Source: Alistipes sp.
GTDB taxonomy: Bacteria; Bacteroidota; Bacteroidia; Bacteroidales; Rikenellaceae
Reading direction: 5' to 3'
Length of the DNA: 64,000 nt
NCBI GenBank assembly: GCA_017399485.1
Contig: JAFQCA010000014.1
Coordinates: forward strand, 1 to 64,000
The notes beneath the pieces are model-generated. The model ran no database searches. It was not told the origin of the DNA and saw only the letters and a list, made by a program, of their open reading frames with translations. Numbering within the stretch: the stretch's first letter is position 1; every line of letters begins with the position of its first letter. Below are positions 44,226-53,643 of the stretch, piece by piece. Both the position numbers and the translations under genes were made by a program.

Positions 44226-45500
44226 ATGGAATCAGCAGAGTTAATCAATTCGGTTATTGTAATCAGCATAATGTTGCTATTGTCGGCGTTCTTTTCGGGT
44301 ATGGAGATTGCCTTTTTGAGCAAGAACCGTCTGCGCGAAGAGATTGACCGTAAGCAGAGTTCTATGTTTGATGTGGTAGCCCATTTGTTCGAAAAGCATC
44401 CCGGACAATATATTACGACCATTCTTGTCGGTAATAATATCTGCTTGGTACTCTATTCTCTCTATATGTCTATTCTGTTGCGTATGTTTGCGGCGGCCAT
44501 AGGGTGGGAGAGTATGGCAACGAGCAGTATGGTGCTATTCGAAACTATTATATCGACCATCGTGATACTATTTTGCGGAGAGTATCTACCCAAGTCGATA
44601 GTTAAGAAGAACCCTAATTTTTATTATAAACTCTTTTATCCGGTAATCTATTTCTTCTATCTGTTGTTATATCCTATTGCGTCGTTTACGACCCTTATTT
44701 CGTATGGAATATTACGCTTGTTTGGTCGAAAAAGAGCGCACGGCGATATTGATTATACGTTCAATCGTGAGGACTTAATCAATCTGGTCGAGGGTGAGAG
44801 TGTTGAGCCGCAACACGAAGATGAGGAGGAGATAAAATTGTTCCAGAATGCACTCGATTTTGTCGATTTGCGCGTCAGAGACTGTATGGTTTCTCGTGTA
44901 GACGTCGAGGCTGTCGATATATCCACATCTATTGAAGATTTGACTCTGCGCTTTATTGAGACAAAGTATTCGCGTATCTTTGTATGGCAAGAGTCGATTG
45001 ACAATATCATAGGCTATGTCAATTCAAAGAGTCTGTTTGATAATCCCCACTCTATTGAGCAGATAATGATGAAGGTCGATTTTGTTGCCGAGACGCTGCC
45101 GTTGCAGACCTTGCTGCAAAACTTCATCAAGCGCAAGTCGAGCGTGGCCGTTGTCGTCGATGAGTTTGGAGGTACGGCAGGTATCATCTCTATGGAGGAT
45201 GTGCTGGAGCAGATTTTTGGCGATATCGAGGATGAGCACGACGAGCAAAATACGGTTGAGAAACAGACCGGTGAAGACGAATATGTCTTCTCGTGTCGCT
45301 TGGAGGTTGAATATCTCAACGAACGTTATGGGCTTGGTATTGAGGAGAGTGACGAGTACGAAACTTTGGCAGGTTATATTATTTCGCACTACGATGGTAT
45401 CCCGTCGCCAGGAGTTGTCGTTATGTCGGATAACCTTGAAATAAAGGTGCTTCGTACCACAAGGACTCGCGTGGAGCTGGCTAAGGTGATAAAAAAATAA
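44226..45500 (+). CDS. CNNM/CBS-pair membrane protein (HlyC/CorC family, GldE-like)
   Basis: A 424-residue membrane protein. A DUF21/CNNM domain with three to four helices (about 5-160), two CBS repeats (about 200-320) and a C-terminal CorC_HlyC domain are in the standard order. The family transports or senses Mg2+, while the Bacteroidetes branch includes GldE of gliding bacteria. ATG 44226 is chosen over GTG 44220, two codons upstream. Follows lptC by 15 bases. Confidence 0.87.
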   Translation: MESAELINSVIVISIMLLLSAFFSGMEIAFLSKNRLREEIDRKQSSMFDVVAHLFEKHPGQYITTILVGNNICLVLYSLYMSILLRMFAAAIGWESMATSSMVLFETIISTIVILFCGEYLPKSIVKKNPNFYYKLFYPVIYFFYLLLYPIASFTTLISYGILRLFGRKRAHGDIDYTFNREDLINLVEGESVEPQHEDEEEIKLFQNALDFVDLRVRDCMVSRVDVEAVDISTSIEDLTLRFIETKYSRIFVWQESIDNIIGYVNSKSLFDNPHSIEQIMMKVDFVAETLPLQTLLQNFIKRKSSVAVVVDEFGGTAGIISMEDVLEQIFGDIEDEHDEQNTVEKQTGEDEYVFSCRLEVEYLNERYGLGIEESDEYETLAGYIISHYDGIPSPGVVVMSDNLEIKVLRTTRTRVELAKVIKK

Positions 45501-45562
45501 CTCTCGAATGAATTAAGTGTGAGAAAATCAGCACAGAGTATGCTGAATTAAGAATAATTTAT

Positions 45563-45570
45563 TATCTTTG
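45563..45570 (+). promoter_or_regulatory. Promoter -7 box (TATCTTTG)
   Basis: An exact TAnnTTTG box, 39 bases before the peptidylprolyl isomerase gene, so this gene can be made apart from the upstream run. Confidence 0.75.
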
Positions 45571-45609
45571 TTGGCTCAAAATAGCAAATAATAATAAAAT
45601 TAAATAATT

Positions 45610-47637
45610 ATGTTGACTCTAAACACATTAAGAACACGATTCGGAGTTGTTCTTTCGATTGTTATCGTGTTGGCGCTTTTGGCGTTTATTATTTCATTGG
45701 GCCCCGAAATGGGCTTTGGTAATCAGGACCCCGTAGTTGGTGTAATCAATGGCGATAAGGTTACCTATACTGAGTATTTGGATGAGTATGAGACCGTAAA
45801 GGCAAGCAATGGTGGTAATGAGGCTACTGACGAGCAGGCTGATGCTTTGGCACGTGCTACTTGGCAGTCTTTGGTATCAAAGCACTTCCTTATCCCCGAT
45901 TTCGGTAAGGCTGGTATCCAGGTATCACAAGACGAGCGTTTGTCTATGTTGAGTGGTGAGCACCCCTCACAGGTTTATTACAGTATGTTTGCCGACCAGC
46001 AGACAGGTGATTATGACGTTCAGGCCATCACAACATTCTTGAGCCAGATGAACTCTAATCCCCAATATCAGTCACTTTGGGATTACATTAACTCTCAGGC
46101 CATTTTGGAGCGTTTGTCTTCAAAGTTTGCGGGTGTAGTTAAGGCTGGTACCTATGTAAACTCTTTGGAGGTTGAGCAGGGCTTGACTGCCGCTAACGAG
46201 AGCCGTAATGGTCGTTATGTGGCGCTTCCTTACAACACTGTTGCTGATTCTTTGGTAACCATCAGCGATGCTGAGATTCAGAAGTACTACGATGAGCACC
46301 AGAGTTTCTATCAGAAGTTGCCCCACCGCTCTTTGACTTACGTTGTATTCGACGTTGAGCCTACTGACGATGATTTGAAGGCTCTTGAGGAGAAGGTTAT
46401 GGCCGCAGGTGAGGAGTTTGCACAGGCTGAGGATATTCGCGCTTACGTTCGTAAGAACTTGGGCTCTGTTACCGAGAACTACATTTCGGAGTCTATGTTG
46501 AGCGAGGAGGAGGCTGTAATGTTGGAGGGTAAGCAGTACGGTCCCATTTTGAAGGTAAACGAGTGGGTAATGTCACGCCCCGTAGATATCAAGGAGGCCC
46601 CCGATTCAATCGGTTTGAGCCACATCGTACTTTCGGCTGCTAATGCATCAGTTGCCGATAGTCTTATGACAGCCCTTAAGGGTGGTGCCGATTTTGCTGC
46701 TGCGGCTGCTGCACACTCTGCTGCAACTACAACAGCACAGGCAGGTGGTGATTTGGGGGTTCTTCCTTTCACAGCTGTTCCTGTTGAGTTGGCTGACGAT
46801 TTGGCTTCAGCAAAGGTTGGCGATATCATCAAGGCTGAGGCTGGCGAGGTTATCCAAATCTTCAAGGTTACTCGTGCCGATGCCAAGAAGAAGCACATCT
46901 TGGTAGGCTCTGTAACATTCCCCGTTGAGCCCTCTTCTGCTACACGTCGTACCGTACATAGTGCAGCCAGCATCTTTGCTGTAGATGGTAAGGGCTCGGT
47001 AGAAAACTTCAACGCCGCAGCCAATGCCGCTGCTATTACTCCTCGTGTTGCACGTTTGCAGCAGGGTGAGCGTAGTTTGAGCGTGTTGGAGAAGTCTCAC
47101 GAGGTTGCTCGTTGGGCTCACGGTGCAAAGAAGGGTGAGATTTCAGAGATTTTCAATATGGGTAATGCTTATGTTATCGCAATGGTTACCGATATTGATG
47201 ACTCTAAGGTTGCCCCCATTAGCGAGGTTAAACTTAACATCGAGCAGACTTTGCGTCGTGACAAGAAGTTCGCGATGTTGAAGGATAAGTTGGCGGGCTC
47301 TTCGTTGGAGGCTGTTGCTCAGAGCGCAGGTGTTGAGATTAAGCCTTTCGAGAATGTTAAGTTCAGCGACTATGGTGTTGGCGAGATGAGCCTTGAGCCC
47401 CGTGTTGCAGGTGCTGTAGCAACTACCGTTGAGACAGGCAAACTCTCTGCTCCCGTTCAGGGTTATACCGCGGCTGTAGTGTTCGTTGTTGATAACGTGA
47501 ATAAGGCTGATGCACAGACCGCTGAGGCTGAGAAGGTATTGCGGCAGACAAATCTTGAGGCTACTGCAACTCAGGCATCAGTTATGGCTTTGCAGCGTAT
47601 GGTTGAGATTGAGGATTTGCGCGGTCAGTACTTCTAA
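45610..47637 (+). CDS. Membrane-anchored peptidylprolyl isomerase (PpiD/SurA-like)
   Basis: A 675-residue periplasmic foldase. One N-terminal helix (about 12-32) anchors it, followed by a SurA-N-like chaperone region (about 40-225) and a parvulin-type PPIC domain near 330-425 (SHIVLSAAN and GGDLGVLPF motifs). The remainder is a second helical/chaperone region. It assists folding of exported and outer-membrane proteins. Codon use is highly biased, suggesting abundance. Terminator immediately after. Confidence 0.88.
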   Translation: MLTLNTLRTRFGVVLSIVIVLALLAFIISLGPEMGFGNQDPVVGVINGDKVTYTEYLDEYETVKASNGGNEATDEQADALARATWQSLVSKHFLIPDFGKAGIQVSQDERLSMLSGEHPSQVYYSMFADQQTGDYDVQAITTFLSQMNSNPQYQSLWDYINSQAILERLSSKFAGVVKAGTYVNSLEVEQGLTAANESRNGRYVALPYNTVADSLVTISDAEIQKYYDEHQSFYQKLPHRSLTYVVFDVEPTDDDLKALEEKVMAAGEEFAQAEDIRAYVRKNLGSVTENYISESMLSEEEAVMLEGKQYGPILKVNEWVMSRPVDIKEAPDSIGLSHIVLSAANASVADSLMTALKGGADFAAAAAAHSAATTTAQAGGDLGVLPFTAVPVELADDLASAKVGDIIKAEAGEVIQIFKVTRADAKKKHILVGSVTFPVEPSSATRRTVHSAASIFAVDGKGSVENFNAAANAAAITPRVARLQQGERSLSVLEKSHEVARWAHGAKKGEISEIFNMGNAYVIAMVTDIDDSKVAPISEVKLNIEQTLRRDKKFAMLKDKLAGSSLEAVAQSAGVEIKPFENVKFSDYGVGEMSLEPRVAGAVATTVETGKLSAPVQGYTAAVVFVVDNVNKADAQTAEAEKVLRQTNLEATATQASVMALQRMVEIEDLRGQYF

Positions 47638-47663
47638 TCGACTGCTTAATCAATTCGATAATA

Positions 47664-47700
47664 ATATCCGAGTCTTTCTTGAGGCTCGGATATTTTTTTT
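47664..47700 (+). terminator. Intrinsic terminator after PPIase gene
   Basis: Perfect 9-pair stem ATATCCGAG / CTCGGATAT (47664-47672, 47685-47693), then eight T. Confidence 0.92.
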
Positions 47701-47755
47701 CTCTATTTAGAGATATTTTTATCATCAAGTATTGTTATTTAATATTATTTTTATC

Positions 47756-47763
47756 TATCTTTG
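47756..47763 (+). promoter_or_regulatory. Promoter -7 box for fimbrillin locus (TATCTTTG)
   Basis: An exact TAnnTTTG box, with TTG at 47732-47734. It starts a leader of about 220 bases before the 40-residue peptide gene. Confidence 0.78.
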
Positions 47764-47779
47764 TGTAAATATTAGGGTT

Positions 47780-47866
47780 ATGGGTAATATTATTAACATA
47801 TCTTGTGGTCGTATCTGGGAAATAATGCTCTCAGATAAGAGTCAAACTACCCCCCCCCATATTTAG
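47780..47866 (+). CDS. Possible 28-residue leader peptide containing a C9 tract
   Basis: ATG 47780 lies 17 bases after the promoter box and opens 28 codons (MGNIINISCGRIW...). Codons 24-27 run through nine consecutive C at 47850-47858, encoding Pro-Pro. Slippage in the C tract would shift the stop by only a few codons. It may be a regulatory leader, a remnant, or chance. No function is assigned. Confidence 0.3.
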   Translation: MGNIINISCGRIWEIMLSDKSQTTPPHI

Positions 47867-47987
47867 TCTAAAATACTATAAATCAGTGATATACACCTGT
47901 TTGAATACCTGCGCATTAGTTTGCGTGGGTGTTTCGTCGTGCATTTTATTCATTATCTATTAAATAACAAATTAAGCAAAAAAAATT

Positions 47988-48110
47988 ATGGAAAAGAAAA
48001 ATTATTTAGCACCCGAAGTCGAGGTACTTGAGGTTGCGGTTGAGCAGGGCTTTGCTCAGAGCGGTGTTCCCCAGTATACACCATTTGGTCCCGAGCAGGA
48101 TTGGGGTTAA
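47988..48110 (+). CDS. 40-residue conserved-type Bacteroidales peptide
   Basis: A 40-codon frame starting MEKKNYLAPEVEVLEVAVEQGF and ending EQDWG. The pattern (M-x-K-x-Y-x-A/P-P-x-[VE] rich start, a Gly-Phe-Ala-Gln-Ser middle, acidic tail ending in Trp) is familiar from many short Bacteroidales proteins, frequently beside surface lipoproteins. There is no signal peptide or membrane segment. Role unknown; a small export-linked or modified peptide is possible but unproven. It shares the transcript of the fimbrillin-like lipoprotein, 48 bases upstream of it. Confidence 0.68.
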   Translation: MEKKNYLAPEVEVLEVAVEQGFAQSGVPQYTPFGPEQDWG

Positions 48111-48158
48111 ACCGATAGCGAATTAAAGTAAATTAACTGTTAAAACACATTTAGAAAG

Positions 48159-48986
48159 ATGAAAAAATTTATTTATGCTATAAGTGCACTTGCCGTGATG
48201 ATGGCGGTAGGATGCTCGAAGGAGGATGTTGAGACTCCTTCACCCGAATACAAGTTGGTTGTAAATATGGACAAACCTTCGTTTGGCGATGATACTCGCG
48301 CTGTTCGTACCTCTTGGGAGAATGGTGATGTTGTTTATGTTGTTTTCGATGGAGATTTGTACGATGGTGCTACTGCGGCAAAGTATTTGACACTTACCTA
48401 TAACAATTCTTCTTGGACTCCTACTTGGGTTGGTACTAACATTGACGAGGTTGCAGCAAAAGAGACGAAAACTTTGTGCGCTGTCTATGTGAATACTCCT
48501 GTAACTCCTGATTTTTGGAATAACGGTCAGAATCTTTCATTTGAGTCTGCTACGCAAGGTGTATATACAATGGCGTGCGAAGATGGTATATATACTGTAT
48601 CAGACTCTACAATTACATTAAATATCGCTTTGGAGCACGAATGTTCGCAGATTACCGTTCGCGGAATTGATGTTGCTGGAAATTGGACTCTCTCTTGTAA
48701 CGAGTTGCAGGCTCTGCTTGGAGCTTCTGTTAGTAATAGTAATGGTGCTGGAGGAAGTGCTGGAAACTTTAATGATTCGTTGGCAGGATTTGCAAATGCA
48801 GATGGTGTATCGTTCTATGGATATTATCCGGCTGCTACTTCTCCTTCTAATTTGACATTTACACTTACCAACGGAACGAAAACCTACACACGTTCTTTTA
48901 CAGATAAAGGAGGACTTAAGGCTGGTTATGCTATTATTATGGACGGCCCCGATTCAGGTAAGTGGACTGAGGTTGTTGAGGAGTAA
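48159..48986 (+). CDS. Fimbrillin-like surface lipoprotein
   Basis: A 275-residue lipoprotein with signal lipobox AVGC (Cys19). The mature start is followed by DTRAVRTSWENGDVVYVVF, the segment that typifies fimbrillin-family (FimA/Mfa-like) pilins, in which an Arg near here is the maturation cut site. The rest is beta-rich with many Thr/Asn/Gly. It may be a pilus subunit or a stand-alone surface protein. No usher, anchor or tip subunit is nearby. Terminator follows. Confidence 0.75.
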   Translation: MKKFIYAISALAVMMAVGCSKEDVETPSPEYKLVVNMDKPSFGDDTRAVRTSWENGDVVYVVFDGDLYDGATAAKYLTLTYNNSSWTPTWVGTNIDEVAAKETKTLCAVYVNTPVTPDFWNNGQNLSFESATQGVYTMACEDGIYTVSDSTITLNIALEHECSQITVRGIDVAGNWTLSCNELQALLGASVSNSNGAGGSAGNFNDSLAGFANADGVSFYGYYPAATSPSNLTFTLTNGTKTYTRSFTDKGGLKAGYAIIMDGPDSGKWTEVVEE

Positions 48987-49008
48987 TATATCTCTAATAT
49001 TGTTATAA

Positions 49009-49038
49009 AAAAGCCGTTGGTAAATGCCAACGGCTTTT
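49009..49038. terminator. Terminator after fimbrillin-like gene
   Basis: Perfect 12-pair stem AAAAGCCGTTGG / CCAACGGCTTTT (49009-49020, 49027-49038). Confidence 0.9.
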
Positions 49039-49053
49039 ATTTGTTTAGGTTGA

Positions 49054-49091
49054 ATAAACAAAAATAGGCCACACCTTGCGGTGCGGCCTAT
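49054..49091 (-). terminator. Terminator after mutB
   Basis: Stem ATAGGCC-CACC / GGTG-GGCCTAT (49064-49075, 49080-49091) with one mismatch. On the minus strand it is followed by TTTTTGTTTATT. Confidence 0.85.
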
Positions 49092-49114
49092 TCGCTTTAT
49101 ATTGCGGTGGGGGA

Positions 49115-51247
49115 TTACTCCTCCATCAACAACTCCAACATCTTGATAGAAGCCTTGGCGATAGGAGTACCAGGACCAAAGATAGCGGCAGCACCATCCT
49201 GATACAACTCATCGTAATCCTGTGCGGGGATAACACCACCCACAACTACGATAATATCCTCGCGGCCCAACTTCTTGAGTTCAGCGATAATCTGCGGAAC
49301 CAAAGTGAGGTGACCTGCAGCCAACGATGATACACCTACGATGTGTACGTCGTTCTCTACAGCCTGCTTTGCAGCCTCCTCGGGAGTCTGGAACAACGGA
49401 CCCATATCCACGTCGAAGCCAACGTCGGCATAACCCGTAGCAACAACCTTAGCGCCACGGTCGTGACCGTCCTGACCCAACTTGGCAATCATAATACGGG
49501 GCTGACGGCCCTCCTTCTTGGCAAACTCGGCACACATAGCCTTTGCCTTCTCGAAATCTGTATCCTGCTTCATACCTGATGAATATACTCCAGAGATTGA
49601 ACGAATAACGGCCTTGTAGCGACCTACAACAACCTCGCAAGCGTCAGAAATCTCACCCAACGTAGCGCGTACCTTTGCAGCCTCTACAGCCAACTCCAAC
49701 AAGTTGCCCTCGCCTGTCTTCACGCACTCGGTGATAGCGGCCAAAGCCTTATCAACGGCAGCCTGGTCGCGGTTAGCACGCAACTCCTGAAGACGCTTAA
49801 CCTGACTCTCGCGTACTGCTGTGTTATCAACAGCCAAGATATCGATGGGAGCCTCTTTCTCCAAGCGGTACTCGTTCAAGCCGATAATCTTCTGCTCACC
49901 AGAGTCGATGCGAGCCTGTGTACGAGCAGCAGCCTCCTCGATACGCATCTTGGGGATACCTGTCTCGATAGCCTTTGCCATACCGCCCAACTTCTCAACC
50001 TCCTCGATGTGAGCCCACGCCTTGTGAGCAATCTCGTTGGTCAAAGCCTCTACGTAGTATGAACCAGCCCACGGGTCAACCTGACGGCATACGTTGGTCT
50101 CCTCCTGGATGTAAATCTGAGTGTTACGAGCAATACGAGCCGAGAAGTCTGTCGGCAACGCGATAGCCTCGTCCAATGCATTTGTGTGCAATGACTGAGT
50201 GTGACCCAACGCTGCACCCATAGCCTCGATAGCCGTACGAGCCACATTGTTGAAGGGGTCTTGCTCTGTAAGTGACCAACCTGAAGTCTGGCTGTGAGTA
50301 CGCAATGCCAATGACTTGGGGTTCTTGGGGTTGAACTGCTTTACAATCTTTGCCCACAACATACGTGCAGCACGCATCTTGGCAATCTCCATAAAGTGGT
50401 TCATACCGATAGCCCAGAAGAACGACAAGCGGGGTGCAAATGCGTCAACTGACATACCTGCATCGATACCTGCACGCAAATACTCCAAACCGTCTGCCAA
50501 AGTGTAAGCCAACTCGATATCGGCTGTAGCACCAGCCTCCTGCATATGGTAACCAGAGATAGAGATAGAGTTGAACTTAGGCATATTCTTCGATGTGTAC
50601 TCGAAGATGTCGGCGATAATCTTCATCGAGAACTTGGGAGGATAAATATAGGTGTTACGCACCATAAACTCCTTCAAGATATCGTTCTGGATAGTACCTG
50701 CCAACTGGTCCAATGTACAACCCTGCTCCAAACCTGTAACGATGTAGAATGCCAATACGGGCAATACGGCACCGTTCATAGTCATTGATACTGACATCTT
50801 ATCCAACGGAATACCGTTGAACAAAACCTTCATATCCTCAACAGAGCAGATAGATACACCTGCCTTACCTACGTCACCTACTACACGTGGGTGGTCAGCA
50901 TCGTAACCGCGGTGTGTAGCCAAGTCGAATGCTACAGACAAACCCTTCTGACCTGCAGCCAAGTTACGACGGTAGAATGCGTTAGACTCCTCAGCAGTAG
51001 AGAAACCTGCGTACTGACGAATAGTCCAAGGACGCATAACATACATCGTAGAGTAGGGGCCACGAAGATAAGGAGCGATACCTGCCGCATAGTTCAGGTG
51101 CTCCAAGTTTTCCAAATCCTTTGCCGTGTAGTCCGACTTTACGGGTATCTGCTCGGCAGTGAGCCAAGGCTCTGCGGCCTCGGTCTTGGCAGTGCAGCAC
51201 TGTGCCTTACCGCCTTCGTATGATAAATTTTCAAATTTTGCTCTCAT
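49115..51247 (-). CDS. mutB: Methylmalonyl-CoA mutase, large (catalytic) subunit
   Basis: A 710-residue adenosylcobalamin enzyme interconverting succinyl-CoA and (R)-methylmalonyl-CoA, the route to propionate in Bacteroidales. The N-terminal TIM barrel includes the [21 protein letters not shown] region that contacts CoA. The C-terminal B12 domain has the cobalt-ligating motif DGHDRG near residues 591-596 and later GGVIP. It follows mutA by 11 bases in the minus-strand operon mutA-mutB. No cobalamin riboswitch was recognised upstream. Confidence 0.97.
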   Translation of the reverse strand: MRAKFENLSYEGGKAQCCTAKTEAAEPWLTAEQIPVKSDYTAKDLENLEHLNYAAGIAPYLRGPYSTMYVMRPWTIRQYAGFSTAEESNAFYRRNLAAGQKGLSVAFDLATHRGYDADHPRVVGDVGKAGVSICSVEDMKVLFNGIPLDKMSVSMTMNGAVLPVLAFYIVTGLEQGCTLDQLAGTIQNDILKEFMVRNTYIYPPKFSMKIIADIFEYTSKNMPKFNSISISGYHMQEAGATADIELAYTLADGLEYLRAGIDAGMSVDAFAPRLSFFWAIGMNHFMEIAKMRAARMLWAKIVKQFNPKNPKSLALRTHSQTSGWSLTEQDPFNNVARTAIEAMGAALGHTQSLHTNALDEAIALPTDFSARIARNTQIYIQEETNVCRQVDPWAGSYYVEALTNEIAHKAWAHIEEVEKLGGMAKAIETGIPKMRIEEAAARTQARIDSGEQKIIGLNEYRLEKEAPIDILAVDNTAVRESQVKRLQELRANRDQAAVDKALAAITECVKTGEGNLLELAVEAAKVRATLGEISDACEVVVGRYKAVIRSISGVYSSGMKQDTDFEKAKAMCAEFAKKEGRQPRIMIAKLGQDGHDRGAKVVATGYADVGFDVDMGPLFQTPEEAAKQAVENDVHIVGVSSLAAGHLTLVPQIIAELKKLGREDIIVVVGGVIPAQDYDELYQDGAAAIFGPGTPIAKASIKMLELLMEE

Positions 51248-51258
51248 AACTTTGCTTT

Positions 51259-53115
51259 TTAGATACCCAACTCCTTAAGGTAGAACTTCAGAGTTTCGAG
51301 TACGTTACTCTTTACGTTAATGAAATTGGTAATACCCTGTGCCTCCAACTCAGCGGCGCAAGCGGGTGCTCCTGCAACGACCAAAATAGCCTTGCCGCCG
51401 AGCAACTCCTTAACCTTGGGAGCCACCTCTGCGTAGTCGTCATCTGAAGCGCAAACCACTACGATGTCGGCCTTAGCCTCCAAAGCAGCCGCAACGCCCT
51501 CCTCTACAGAGTGGAAGAATGTATTATCCTGAACGCGGATACCTGCGCAAGCAAAGAAGTTGCAAGAGAACTGTGCGCGTGCGCGAGCCATTGCCAAGTT
51601 ACCGCAAGTAAGCATAAACGCCTTGGGCTCCTTGCCGCTACGGTCAACGCCCAAACGCATAGCCTCGAATGCCATAGCACCACGGTAAGGAGTCAATACG
51701 TTCTCCTTATCCTTGCGTGTTACAACGCACTCGCATACTGCAGCGTCGGCAACCTCTGTGAAGTTGGGGTATTGGTTTGCACCCAACAAAATCTGGCGAC
51801 GTGTAGCGATGTTCTTATCCTTTGCAGCAGCCGAAGCCTTAATCTTCTCTACTACGAAACCTGACTTGAATGCAGCGATGTAGCCGCCCTTATCCTCAAC
51901 CTCGAGGAAGAGTTTCCAAGCCTCAGTGGCGATGCTCTTTGTCAAGTTCTCGATATAGTAAGAACCACCTGCGGGGTCAACCACCTGGTCGAAGTGAGAC
52001 TCGTGCTTCAAAAGCAACTCGGCATTGCGAGCGATACGCTTTGAGAACTCATCGGGAGTCTCGTATGATGCGTTGAACGGAGTAACCTCCAAAGAGTGTA
52101 CACCGGCCAAAGTAGCCGACATAGCCTCAGTTGTACCACGCAACATATTTACATAGGGGTCATATACAGTCTGGTTCCAAGTCGATGTGATGGCGTGTGC
52201 AAACATCTTGTAAGAGCACTCCTTCTCAGGGTTGTAACCCTTAACGATGTTAGCCCACAACATACGAGCGGCGCGGAACTTCGCAATCTCCATAAAGTAG
52301 TTTGCAGTAACGGCAAACGAGAAGCGAACCTTACGTGCTACCAAGTCAACAGGAAGACCTGCCTCTGTGAGTTTTACCAAGTAGTCGTGACCTGCAGCCA
52401 ATGAGAATGCCAACTCCTCTACGATTGTAGAACCTGCGTTGCTGAAGATTTGACCTGATACGTTTACTACGCGAATTCGTTTGTAGTCAGCAGTCTTCTT
52501 GATGAAAGCCGTAACAGCCTCGTAGCAAGCAGTACCCTCCTCGTCGCCACAGCAGTAGATACCCTGCTGAGAGAGGTCCTTAACGATGGGGTCGAAGATG
52601 AAGTTCATCTTAACCTCGTCCTTGTTCAAGCCCAAAGACTCAACCTTGTCCATAATCAAGTCAGCCTTGGGAACGAAGTCTGTACCGCAGAATGTAAGTT
52701 CTACAGCGGGGATGTGGATACCCTCCAAGAGAGTGTCGATGAACTCGGCAGTAACGTTCTCTGTTCCGCACAAGCAGAAACCGAGTGAATTAACGCCAGA
52801 GTTAAGGAGTTTCAAAGCCTCCTCGTTAGCAGCCTTGGGGCACTTAACGTTGATAGTCTGGTGGATAGCCCAGTCGTTAGAGTTGTGAGTGCCACGTACA
52901 TAAGGGAATTCGCCGGCCTGCGAACCCAAAAACTCGATACCTTCGAGATTCTCGGCGCGATAGTAAGGGCGCACGTTGAATCCTTCGGCTGTTCTCCATA
53001 CGAGTTTACGCTCGTAATCAGCACCTTTAAGGTCTGTTGTGATGACCGCCTCCCACTGCTCGGTTGAAACCGCTGGGAATTCGGCAAACAACTTTTCTTT
53101 TTCGGTATTAGCCAT
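51259..53115 (-). CDS. mutA: Methylmalonyl-CoA mutase, small subunit
   Basis: A 618-residue non-catalytic partner of MutB. The barrel domain is present, and the C-terminal cobalamin-binding-like domain has lost the DxHxxG ligand motif, as is normal for the small subunit. First gene of mutA-mutB. Promoter box on the minus strand at 53195-53202. Confidence 0.95.
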   Translation of the reverse strand: MANTEKEKLFAEFPAVSTEQWEAVITTDLKGADYERKLVWRTAEGFNVRPYYRAENLEGIEFLGSQAGEFPYVRGTHNSNDWAIHQTINVKCPKAANEEALKLLNSGVNSLGFCLCGTENVTAEFIDTLLEGIHIPAVELTFCGTDFVPKADLIMDKVESLGLNKDEVKMNFIFDPIVKDLSQQGIYCCGDEEGTACYEAVTAFIKKTADYKRIRVVNVSGQIFSNAGSTIVEELAFSLAAGHDYLVKLTEAGLPVDLVARKVRFSFAVTANYFMEIAKFRAARMLWANIVKGYNPEKECSYKMFAHAITSTWNQTVYDPYVNMLRGTTEAMSATLAGVHSLEVTPFNASYETPDEFSKRIARNAELLLKHESHFDQVVDPAGGSYYIENLTKSIATEAWKLFLEVEDKGGYIAAFKSGFVVEKIKASAAAKDKNIATRRQILLGANQYPNFTEVADAAVCECVVTRKDKENVLTPYRGAMAFEAMRLGVDRSGKEPKAFMLTCGNLAMARARAQFSCNFFACAGIRVQDNTFFHSVEEGVAAALEAKADIVVVCASDDDYAEVAPKVKELLGGKAILVVAGAPACAAELEAQGITNFINVKSNVLETLKFYLKELGI

Positions 53116-53194
53116 AATTGTTTGGAAATTTTAGATTTTAATGTATGTGTTTGTGTTAATTTTAGTTTTCAGTTGCGATTCGTAATAAATCACG

Positions 53195-53202
53195 CAAAGA
53201 TA
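53195..53202 (-). promoter_or_regulatory. Promoter -7 box for mutAB (TATCTTTG)
   Basis: An exact box on the minus strand, with TTG at 53223-53225 (minus), 20 bases upstream. Leader about 75 bases. Confidence 0.8.
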
Positions 53203-53539
53203 CTATTTTATTTATAATAAAACAATCCTTTTTTGTGATAAAAAAGGATAATCTGTTAAGAAAATAACACGGCTGTTGTCTGTCTGCAAAATTATATGGA
53301 CTATAAAGGTCGCTGTCGTGATGTTGTTATGCGTGGGGATTAATGAGGAAAAATAGTACAAAAATAGCATAAAATGACATAAATAATGGATTTTGCAAAA
53401 ATGAGGTGTTTTTGCAAAAATTCGGGAAAATATTGCTTGGTTTTGGATTTTTGACCTGTATAATTGCAAAATGAAGCGAAAAAATATCCCTGTTTTGTGA
53501 AAAATACGCCGTAAAAACGATAAAATGTCGAAAAATGTA

Positions 53540-53547
53540 TATTTTTG
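53540..53547 (+). promoter_or_regulatory. Promoter -7 box for glnN (TATTTTTG)
   Basis: An exact TAnnTTTG box, about 96 bases before the glutamine synthetase start. No clear -33 TTG. Confidence 0.65.
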
Positions 53548-53643
53548 TCGTGTGGCAATTTTTGGAGAATTATCAAAAAAATGATAATTGTAAAAAAGTG
53601 AAATTTGCTAATCCAAATGTGCAAACATTAAATATTATAGAAG

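Larger units (their letters stand above)
53116..53643. other. 528-base AT-rich divergent intergenic region
   Basis: It holds the mutAB promoter (minus) and the glnN promoter (plus), plus an AT-rich hairpin at 53225-53249 (ATCCTTTTTT / AAAAAAGGAT). No gene or riboswitch is recognised; only very short frames exist. Confidence 0.6.

Noticed and set aside
53297..53344. 15-codon frame in the mutA-glnN spacer
   Set aside because: Too short and without supporting context.
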